Assembly: GCA_024704175.1 (NCBI GenBank)
Contig: CP085629.1
Span: forward strand, 3,782,001 to 3,846,000
Source of the DNA: Paenibacillus sp. P25
Lineage (GTDB): Bacteria; Bacillota; Bacilli; Paenibacillales; NBRC-103111
DNA: 64,000 nucleotides
Reading direction: 5' to 3'
Position 1 is the stretch's first letter; each line of letters opens with the position of its first letter. The notes beneath the pieces were generated by a model. The model saw only the letters and a list, made by a program, of their open reading frames with translations, was not told the origin of the DNA and did not search any database. The position numbers and the translations under genes were made by a program. Of the stretch, positions 56,254 through 64,000 are shown piece by piece.

Positions 56254-57083
56254 TTATCCCCCCAAAGCGACCATAGTGTCATACAAGGCATAGCGCAGAA
56301 CAAAGGCACGGTAAGCCTCTGAGGCCAGAATATCGTTCAAAATCGGCGCGGGCCATGCATGAACGGTATGCTCGATGCGCTGCTCCAAGGGGACGGACCG
56401 GTCGTTCAGTATGCTCTCGAGCTGAAGCGACCGGAACGGGGCGGCACTCACACCGCTGAAGGCCACGCGGATCCCTTCCTCTGTTCTCAGCCCGGCAATG
56501 CGGACGATCGGGTAATCGATGATTTCCATCTTTGTTTTTTTCACGGTATAAAAAGGCCACTCGACGGCGCTGGCGGGGTCAGGATTTGCAGTAGGAATTC
56601 TCCCTTCCCGAACCTCGGCTGCCCGCCGAAGACTTGACCGACCGGAGCTTGGCGGATTCCTCCCGGACCGGCAAGAACCGCTTGGCTGTCGGCCAAAAGG
56701 AAAGGGAGCAGCGCCTCCTTGTAGATGAACCTCCCGCTCATGTTGCCGCCGACGGTGATTTTGTTGCGGTTGGTGAAATCGGCCACATGTCGCGCCGTCT
56801 CCCCCAGCAGGGGAAACAGCCTCGCTTCCGACAGGGCCGTGAGTGTAACGGCCGAGCCGATCACGAGCCGATCCTTCTGAACCTCCATACTGCGGCATTC
56901 CGGGATTCCCTTGATGTCTATAACGGCTCCCGTCCACAGCTGATTCAGCCGTGCCATGGTGATGATCTCGGTGCCGCCGGCATAATAAAGCGGCTGTTTG
57001 CCCTCGGCGTCGGCTTGCTGGAACAAGCGGACCGCTTCGGCGGCGGAGGCGGGCCGGTAATAATCAAAGTCGAATGAAATCAT
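56254..57083 (-). CDS. FAD subunit of a molybdenum hydroxylase (CoxM type), frameshifted
   Basis: About 276 aa. FAD motifs YYAGGTEIITMARL and NRNKITVGGNMSG; C-terminal domain IAGLRTEEGIRVAFSGVSAA. The frame breaks near 56590 (QILTPP to DPASAVEWPFYTVKKTKME). Its ATG overlaps the stop of the large subunit. Confidence 0.92.
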
Positions 57084-59438
57084 TGCGGCGCCCCCTTATA
57101 CCGCCATATCAGCTCCGGTGTGATCGGGAGCCGGTTCAGCTCGGTGCCGGCAAGCGAGCGATAAAGCGTTGGCCAAAGCCGGCGCCATCCCGATGGCGCC
57201 GTATTCTCCGATGCCGCGCGCACCGTAAGGCCCTTCCATATAAGGCGTCTCCACGAAATCCACCAGATACTCCGGCTGTTCCCCGAACCGAATCAGCTTA
57301 TAGTCCCTAAGCTGGTGATTCAGCACGGCTCCGGCCCGGTCGAAGACAAACGTTTCACGGCTGGCGAAGCTGAGCCCCATGCTCATCCCGCCCATAATCT
57401 GACCGGTCGCCGTGGCCAGGTTGATGACTTTCCCGGCATCGAATACCGATGCGGCCTTAAGAATCCGGTATGTGAATCTGCGGCTGTCGAACTCCACCTC
57501 GACCGCCTGGGCGCCCACTGTCCATTGCGGTCCGGGAACGCCTGCGCCCGTTTCCGGATCCAGGAGGGTGACCCGGTGTACCATATAGCGTCCGCGGCCG
57601 ATGACGGGCTCGCCGATCATGCGGCCGTTCGGCCCCCGGTATCCCATGGCGATTTCCCCGTAATCCAGACTGACTTCCGGGCGTGCTCTCAGGAACACTT
57701 TGCCCGCGCCGATCTCCAGCTCCTCCGGCGGACGCCCCAAGACCAGGGAAGCATTTCGTTTCAATTGGGCGATCGTATCCTCCGCCGCATCGATGACGGC
57801 GCGTCCCACCATCATCGTGCTCGTGCTTCCGACCGTTTTCCAATGCTCCGGGGAGATCTGCGTATCAATGTCCATTTTGATATGTACGCGGCTGACCGGG
57901 ACCTGCATCCGTTCGGCCAAGATTTGGGCCATGACGGTGCGGTTGCCCTGCCCGAGCTCAACCGAACCCACGCTGAGATTCATCGTCCCTTCATGGTTGA
58001 AGGTGACGATCGCGCCGGACCCGGAATCCATCGCCGCACTGGACGTTTTCCAGACGCCGGACATGCCTTTGGCAATGACGGTACCTTCTCCCGTACGGAT
58101 GACTTGGCCTTCATCCCAGCGGATAAGCTCCCTCAAACGGCGAATGCACTTTCCTAAGTCCCCTATGATGCTGCGGTCCAGCAGGGTTTGCGTAGGTGTC
58201 GTATCGCCCGGCCGGATCGCATTGGCCAGACGCAATGCCATAGGGTCCATTCCCAGCTTTTTGGCCAGCAGATCCATGGTACGCTCTACGCAAAAATGCG
58301 CCTCCGGGTGTCCAAAGCCCCGGAACGAAGTGGCGTAAGGATGGTTCGTATACACGCAGAGCGAGTCGCACCATACGTTGTCGATCCGGTAAGGTCCCGT
58401 GCAGTCGACCGCCGCCGCCTTGGTGACGACCGCACCTTGATCGGTGTAGCCGCCGGTATCGAAGAGGAAGGTGATCTCCACCGCGGTCAGCTTCCCCTCC
58501 CGGGTCGCTCCGAGCTTCACCTCCGCCTGCAGCCCGATGTGACAAGGGGAGCTGATCAGGTCCCACTCCCGCGTATTATTGATCTTCACCGGGCGGCCGC
58601 CGCATGCTTTGGAAGCCAGATAAGCGATGTACTCCAATTGAATCGAACCCTTGCCTCCAAATCCGCCCCCAACAAAAGGCACATGGACCACAACATCTTC
58701 TTGCTTCACATGAAAATAACGGTCAAACAACCGTTTAATAATGTACGGGTCCTGAGTGGAGGTATGAATCTCTACGAGTCCGCTCGGTTTTACTTCTACG
58801 ACGGAGCAGCGCGGCTCCATCGCCGCATGATCGGAAGTGGAGAAGGCAAACGCTTCTTGAACGGTCACTTCGCTTGCCGCCCAGCCGGCCCGCATGTCGC
58901 CTTTGCGGATTTTTACGTGATTGCCGATGTTAGTATGGGGAACAGGGTAGACGTCGCCGTATGTGCGGTAGCTGCCCAAATCTTCATGAATTAAAGGCGC
59001 ATCCGGCTGCAGCGCCTCACGGGGCGACTGCACGACGGGAAGCGGATCGAAGACGGCCTCAATCCGCTCCGCCGCCCGCTTCGCCGTCTGCTCGGTTTCG
59101 GCCACGACGATAGCAAACGGTTCGCCGAAATAACGCACCTTTTTCCAGGCGAGAACGGGCCTGTCGGCAAGTACCGTACCGGTAAGAACAGCCGCATCCT
59201 CCCCTGTAAGCACGGCATGGACCCCGCTGACTTCCCTGGCTTTAGCGGTATCGATCGATACAATGTTGGCATGGGCGTAGGGGCTGGTCAGAAGCCAGCC
59301 GTGCAGATGGCTTGGTGACTGCAAATCGTTTGTGTATTTGGCAAATCCGCTGACTTTGTCATTCGATTCCAGCCTCGGGACAGCCTTTCCAACGGTCTCC
59401 AACCGACAGCCCCCTCCCTTCTCATTAGGAACATTCAT
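57080..59438 (-). CDS. molybdopterin subunit of a molybdenum hydroxylase (xanthine dehydrogenase family)
   Basis: About 786 aa. KVSGFAKYTNDLQSPSHLHG at the start, FVGGGFGGKG, ATSFRGFGHPEAHF (substrate-site Arg), VGSVELGQGNRTV (Mo-site Gln), and the catalytic Glu in ARGIGEYGAIGMAPALANAL. The last 25 codons are out of frame: one base near 57155 restores LAGTELNRLPITPELIWRYK and a stop that overlaps the next start. Probable substrate is a purine or other N-heterocycle; no cofactor-insertion gene is in the window. Confidence 0.92.
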
Positions 59439-59901
59439 TATCTGTTATATGTTCCGGATGCGAAGCGTATAACCGGAAGGCGATTCGGGGCTGTAAGGAC
59501 CACGGCAAAAAGGCCTGTCCCGGAAGTGGTCGCATGGCGGAGACAATGTCCATTTTTCAGATTGAAAAAAGCCTCCAAAGCCGCGATGAAAGTGGAGATG
59601 GAAGCTTATTTTGCGGCTTTATTCTCGGCTAAATCTCCCGGGTACCGCCATCGTAAACCGCCCAAAGAAATAAGGCTACCCAGTAAACACTGGATAACCT
59701 GATCATACGAAATTCCCCGCCGGCTTCCGGGGCGACTCCGTTTTTCTTGCCGATGATCGCCTGAATAGCTTACGGACCGAGTAGCCGTTATATGTAGAAA
59801 TAGTACATGGTTCAAATTGTAACGGACCCAGCAGATGCTATTTATCGAATATGCCCCCGCTTATGTGGCCAATTCATCTATTAACGGCTCCAGCTATATA
59901 G
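59439..59901. other. intergenic region with short related repeats, IS target
   Basis: Contains no supported gene. Several related stretches with the pattern AACGG(A/C)nCC or its complement occur at about 59770-59805, 59820-59850 and 59882-59900 and again past the IS at 61258-61290 (for example TAACGGACCCAG, TTAACGGCTCCAG, complement AACGGACTCTGG), with nearby TAGAAATAG. They look like a degenerate intergenic repeat array that the IS has split. A hairpin with arms AAAGCCGC/GCGGCTTT lies at about 59577-59620. Confidence 0.4.
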
Positions 59902-59981
59902 CCCCCTAATCCATTTGGACACTCCTAACCACTTCAGATACACTAAATGGGTGGGGAAAAATCCATGAAAAGACGTTTTAG

Positions 59982-60287
59982 ATGCCCGGTTCAAGCAAAA
60001 AGGATCTCGTAGTAGAAGTGCTCTCTGGCTACCGTACAGAGGTGGTGGCCCGGAAGCATGGCATGGCTCCTAAAACGCTTAGCAACTGGGTTCGTCAATA
60101 CCAGGATGAGGTGGGCGACCTTATGGCAAAGAAACGTGATGAAGAGGAGAAAATCAAGGAGGATGCAGCCAAGTTCAAAGAGCTTCAAGAGAAATACGAT
60201 GAAGCCATGAAACTGTTGGGCCAGAAAGAACTGGAGAACAGCATCCTTAGAGATTTGGTTAAAAAAAAGTATCCCGACTGGAAGTAG
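59982..60287 (+). CDS. IS3-family transposase OrfA
   Basis: 101 aa. Helix-turn-helix SGYRTEVVARKHGMAPKTLS and NWVRQYQDEV, then a leucine-zipper-like coiled coil (EEKIKEDAAKFKELQEKYDE). Near the 3' end a run of eight A (60261-60268) allows a -1 slip into the orfB frame, giving the OrfAB transposase. Start taken as ATG 59982; the sequence just upstream looks frameshifted relative to homologues. Confidence 0.88.
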   Translation: MPGSSKKDLVVEVLSGYRTEVVARKHGMAPKTLSNWVRQYQDEVGDLMAKKRDEEEKIKEDAAKFKELQEKYDEAMKLLGQKELENSILRDLVKKKYPDWK

Positions 60288-60325
60288 CCTCCTATTGGAT
60301 CGGAGAGGGATATCCGGTTCGTACG

Positions 60326-61204
60326 GTGCTGCGTCTGTGCGGAGTGCCCCGTTCCACTTATTACTACCGCCTTCGGCATCCGGAACGTCAACAGCCCGCA
60401 GGTAAGGGCCGTCCTATTCCGGGATATTCTTGCGATAAAAATGGATCCGTTATTTTGGATGCCCGGATCAAAGGATACCTTAGAAGTTTAATTAGAGGTC
60501 CACACGCTGCAGTCGGCTATCGGAAACTCACGGTCCTCTTAAGGCGAAAATACAAGTTAGTCATTAACAAGAAAAAAGTATACCGGCTTTGCAAAGAGCT
60601 GGGCATCCTCACTCCGCAACGGGAGAGGACGAATCCCGTACCCAAAAAGGTAGCTAACAATCGTGTTGTGAACGGCCCCAACCAACTCTGGCGACTGGAC
60701 ATTAAGTATGGGTATGTGGCTGGTAAACGGCGCCATTTTTTCCTGGCCAGCATCATCGACGTGTTTGACCGGAGCATTGTCGCCCATCATCGAGGCAAGG
60801 TTTGTAGCACTCAGGACATTTTACGAATCGTCCAGAAAGCACTCCTGAAACGCGCGGCATACGGGCAAGGGAATCATCCTGTTCTTCGAACCGATAACGG
60901 CCCTCAGTTCGTCAGCAAAGCCTTCTACGCCTTCTGCGAGCAGGCTGGCATTGAGCATGAGCGCATTCCAAACCAAACGCCAAACAAGAATGCCTTCATC
61001 GAATCCTTTCACAGTATTTTGGAAAGGGAATGTTACCAGCGGAATTGCTTTGAAACTTATGAGGAAGCTTTTAGAGAAGTAGATCGGTTTATTCGATATT
61101 ACAATAACGATCGCATTCATGGTAGTCTTCAAGATTGGCCGCCAAAAGAATATCTACGGCTCGTGTCCGAGGGGACGATAAAACCAAAACAAATTGCGCT
61201 TTAA
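60326..61204 (+). CDS. IS3-family transposase OrfB
   Basis: 292 aa from GTG 60326, mostly made as a fusion with OrfA through the A8 slip (joined reading VSRLEVASYWIGEGYPVRTV). DDE catalytic residues in WRLDIKYGY, HPVLRTDNGPQF and KNAFIESFHSILERE. HTH_21-like N-terminal part (IRGPHAAVGYRKLTVLLRRK). Intact, so the element may be active. Confidence 0.92.
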   Translation: MLRLCGVPRSTYYYRLRHPERQQPAGKGRPIPGYSCDKNGSVILDARIKGYLRSLIRGPHAAVGYRKLTVLLRRKYKLVINKKKVYRLCKELGILTPQRERTNPVPKKVANNRVVNGPNQLWRLDIKYGYVAGKRRHFFLASIIDVFDRSIVAHHRGKVCSTQDILRIVQKALLKRAAYGQGNHPVLRTDNGPQFVSKAFYAFCEQAGIEHERIPNQTPNKNAFIESFHSILERECYQRNCFETYEEAFREVDRFIRYYNNDRIHGSLQDWPPKEYLRLVSEGTIKPKQIAL

Positions 61205-61403
61205 TGCGATAGCACAAGGATGAAGGCGGCTAGTGTCCAAATTTAGGGGGTTAATCCGCCAGAGTCCGTTATAATAGAAATGTATGCATATTCACGATAA
61301 TAACGCCGCCGAGGTCCGTAAGACGCGATCATCGGGAGAACGACACCCTCGACTCCGTTCGGTTCTCCGTCACCCCAGTCGCCTGTAATGCCGCTAGTGT
61401 ATG

Positions 61404-63067
61404 CTACGGTGCTGCGTACGGAATCTCAATCCGCGAGGGATAGTCGCCCCCGCAATAAACAGTCTGCTTCGCCTTCTTCCACTCAACCTGCGTCGCCCAA
61501 GGTCCGGCTGTATTCGGATGCCGGTGATAGGCCGGAAAGTTGGACGAAGAGATATCCACTCTCAGCCTCGAGCCCTGCCGGATCGTCCAGGTAATCGGCC
61601 ACAGCTCGATTTCCGCCAAGACGATCTCATTCGGCCGGTAATCCGAAGCCCTGTTGTTCCGGTAACGCAGGCTGGTGATCCCATCGCGTATGTTATAGGC
61701 CGTGCCATCGCTGCACTGCTCCATGACGGATACCGTGAACGAGGTGTCCTCCACATCCGAGCTTACATACAAGTACGCACGGATCCGGCCGGCAATCCGC
61801 AGCGCTTCAGGGAATTCGTCGGAAATAAACGAAAACACATCGTCCCTTCCCCGGGCTTCTCCTGAATGACGCTGGCCGGCCGGGAAGCATCCGGAGCCCC
61901 CGTCAAATAAGCCATGATCGCCGCTCCGCCGAGGGTCGGCACCGGATGCGCGGGGTCATAGACGAAGGAAATCTTGCGGCTCTGCGCGGGCTTATCATGT
62001 GTCAATGTCTGTTCCGCCGCATCCTGTCCTGCTGATAAATAATAGCAGATGCTTCCCGTGCCCCGGATCCATCCGTCCCAGCTTCTCCACCTGCCCTCCC
62101 GGATGAAGTAGGTTTGCACCGTCCCGGGGGCGCCCGCCATCGCCAGCGGCTTGCCCTTCAGATGGTGATCAAACCACATGAGTGCGGCATTGGTCTGCTG
62201 CGGCCCCCATACGTCGTGATCCGGATAGTCCAGATCCCCGGCAACATCCTGCGTATGAACCCAGGGCCCGATGAGAAACAAGCTTCGCTTCCTGACATCC
62301 TCGGGAAGCTTGTTATAGCTTAAGACCGATGCCTCCAGGTTATGGTCGAACCATCCGGCAACCATCAGAACCGGCACCTTTGTTTTCCGCGGGGTTTCTT
62401 TCAGATAGGCCCAGAAGCCGGAATTCCAGTAAGGACTCTCCGGGTCGACCTCGGTCACCCATTCCCGGTACCAAGGCAGCGACTCACCGAACAGCCGCCG
62501 GTCCATCTCGATATGCGGCCGAACGGACAGCGCCTCCCGATATAGCGCTTCAGAAGGCTGCAGCGGCTTGCACCCCGAATTGCCGAGCGCCCACACCGTG
62601 TAGATATCGTGCCGGAACATCCCGTTCATGTAGGTTTGTCGGTACCGCTCAATGCCGGCGAAGGCAATATACATGGTCCTCACTTCCGGAGGCAGATGCT
62701 CCGCCATGCACCACTGCAGCGTCCCATGGTAGGAGGAGCCATAGGTGCCGATGCGGCCGTTCGACCATTTCTGCCGGATGATCCACTCCAGGCTGTCCAG
62801 CCCATCGTGCATTTCATGAACGAAGGGGACCCATTCTCCTTCCGACCGCCCGGTGCCCCTGCATTCCTGAAGGATGAAGGCATACCCCTGCTCCGCCCAA
62901 AACGCCGCTCTCTTAAGCCATACCGGAAGCGCACCGGGATAAGGCGACCGGCTGAAAATGACCGGCCAGGGGCCGCCGTCCTTCGGAAGCTCGACATAGG
63001 TGGACAGCCTCACCCCGTCTCTCATCGGCACGTAAACGTGATGTTCATCCCCGCCTTTGGCAAGCAT
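61404..63067 (-). CDS. CocE/NonD (peptidase S15) family hydrolase, frameshifted
   Basis: About 554 aa. N-terminal alpha/beta hydrolase: VYVPMRDGVRLSTYVELPKD, nucleophile GTYGSSYHG, likely His in GPWVHTQ; C-terminal jelly-roll domain (LRIAGRIRAYLYVSSDVEDT, SRLRVDISSSNFPAYHRHPN). Acts as an X-Pro dipeptidase-like or ester/amide hydrolase. The frame breaks near 61845, between PGEG and DVFSFISDEFPEAL. It follows the oligopeptide ATPase gene by 28 bp, so it may process imported peptides. Confidence 0.9.
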
Positions 63068-63095
63068 TCGCCGAACCTCCCTTTCCCTTCCGGAG

Positions 63096-64000
63096 CTATA
63101 CCTTGATGCAGGCGACCCCGTGCCCGTCCTTCACATACCGCAGCTGCGGGACTTCCTGCCTGCACTCATCCGTCGCGAGAGGACAGCGGTTGGAGAACGG
63201 GCGACCCTTCGGCTTATGGAGCAGGCTCGGCACCTCGCCCCGGATGATGGAGCGCCGCCTCTGCGCCTCTACGACCGGATCGGGCACGGGCACTGCTTCA
63301 AGCAGAGCCTGCGTATAGGGGTGCAGCGGCTGTTCATACAGCGACTTCCAGTCGGCGATTTCCACAATTTGACCCAAATACATGACGGCGATCCGGTCGC
63401 TGATATGCCTGACCACCGTAAGGTCGTGCGCGATGAATAAGTAGGTGAGGCCGAGCTGTTCCTGCAAATCCTCGAGCAGGTTAATAATCTGGGCCTGGAT
63501 CGATACGTCCAGCGCGGAGATCGCCTCGTCGCAGACGATAAAATCCGGACTACTGGCGATTGCCCGCGCAATGCCGATCCGCTGGCGCTGGCCGCCGCTG
63601 AATTCGTGCGGCACCCGATCCTGCAGGGCCGGATTCAGGCCGACCATCCGGAAGAGCTCGGTGACCCGCTCCCGGTATTCCCGCTCGCTTGACACCAGCT
63701 TGTAATGCCTGAGCGGCTCCCCGACGATATCGCCGGCGCGCTGTCTCGGATCCAGGGAGCCGTAAGGGTCCTGGAAAATCATGGACACCCGTCTGCGGAA
63801 GCTCCGCAGCTTGCCCTCCGGCGCGCCCGCATAATCGGTGCCGCCGAAGAGGATCCTGCCTGCCGAAGGCGTATACAGCCTAAGCAGGCTTCTTGCCAAG
63901 GTCGACTTGCCGCACCCGCTCTCGCCGACCAGCCCGAACGTCTCGCCTTTTCTCACCTGGAAGCTGACGTTGTCCACGGCACGGATTTCCCCGGATTTAC
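63096..64000 (-). CDS. oligopeptide ABC transporter ATPase, OppF type (5' end beyond window)
   Basis: Walker A GLVGESGCGKSTLARSLLR, signature FSGGQRQRIGIARAIA, Walker B FIVCDEAISALDVS, switch His in YLFIAHDLTV, and the OppD/F-type C-terminal Cys-containing tail (NRCPLATDECRQEVPQLRYV). The open frame continues to the window edge (SGEIRAVDNVSFQ), so the first residues are missing. Powers peptide uptake; permeases and binding protein are expected just outside. Confidence 0.93.
   Translation of the reverse strand, partial: KSGEIRAVDNVSFQVRKGETFGLVGESGCGKSTLARSLLRLYTPSAGRILFGGTDYAGAPEGKLRSFRRRVSMIFQDPYGSLDPRQRAGDIVGEPLRHYKLVSSEREYRERVTELFRMVGLNPALQDRVPHEFSGGQRQRIGIARAIASSPDFIVCDEAISALDVSIQAQIINLLEDLQEQLGLTYLFIAHDLTVVRHISDRIAVMYLGQIVEIADWKSLYEQPLHPYTQALLEAVPVPDPVVEAQRRRSIIRGEVPSLLHKPKGRPFSNRCPLATDECRQEVPQLRYVKDGHGVACIKV

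Larger units (their letters stand above)
59902..61250 (+). mobile_element. IS3-family insertion sequence (IS150-like)
   Basis: 1.35 kb. Ends CCCCCTAATCCATTTGGACACT (as first 8 bases CCCCCTAA plus TTTGGACACT after a short gap) and, inverted at the right, AGTGTCCAAATTTAGGGGG, so the terminal repeats match except for a 3-base length difference. Two ORFs, orfA and orfB, linked by a -1 frameshift signal. No clear target-site duplication was found. Confidence 0.85.

Noticed and set aside
60326..60326. OrfB start codon as an independent start
   Set aside because: A GTG is present, but IS3-family OrfB is normally made through the -1 slip at the A8 run (60261-60268), which is intact here.

Overview
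The window looks like chromosome of a spore-forming, moderately GC-rich Firmicute, most likely Paenibacillus or a close relative. It carries a GerA/GerB/GerC-type spore germination operon, several carbohydrate ABC transporters paired with YesM/YesN-type two-component systems, an SLH-domain surface protein, and strong AGGAGG-type ribosome binding sites. There is no rRNA, tRNA or CRISPR array that I can see.

Layout (most genes on the minus strand). 1-5.9 kb: YesM/YesN kinase and regulator with a lipoprotein sugar-binding protein and two permeases. 6.2-11 kb: an orphan 2-oxoacid dehydrogenase E2 catalytic domain, a LysR/MetX-like hydrolase divergent pair and a PanE-like/TetR divergent pair. 11-16.9 kb: a LacI-controlled sucrose/fructan operon (LacI, binding protein, two permeases, GH32). 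17.4-22.6 kb: aspartase, a dicarboxylate/amino-acid symporter and a GlnK/GlnL-like two-component system. 22.6-26.7 kb: germination operon. 26.7-32.1 kb: an AT-rich island with a decayed Tn554-like recombinase set, bounded by 45-bp inverted repeats, also holding an MmyB-type regulator/NAD(P)H oxidoreductase pair. 32.1-39 kb: catalase, beta-lactamase-fold protein, ROK fructokinase, diguanylate cyclase, HxlR. 39.2-43.1 kb: a DUF6530-like/MFS/MoxR-AAA/VWA operon. 43.3-51 kb: a second sugar-uptake cluster with its own YesM/YesN pair and a sugar isomerase-like protein. 51-55.6 kb: SLH surface protein, a SARP-type response regulator with a coupled 38-aa peptide and a kinase remnant. 55.7-59.4 kb: a molybdenum hydroxylase (CoxL/M/S type). 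59.9-61.3 kb: an IS3-family insertion. 61.4-64 kb: an S15-type hydrolase and an oligopeptide ABC ATPase cut by the window edge.

The most interesting new structure is a family of three near-palindromic elements of 214-220 bp (at 5.9, 17.2 and 43.1 kb). Their cores are nearly identical, yet each copy sits exactly between two copies of a different, locus-specific terminator hairpin. They look like small non-autonomous mobile elements that target intrinsic terminators and duplicate them.

Caution: about two dozen genes are interrupted by single-base frameshifts, several of them in homopolymer runs and in genes that otherwise look fully functional. I read most of these as sequence error and annotate the genes as single units across the breaks; true decay is likely only in the 26.7-32 kb island.
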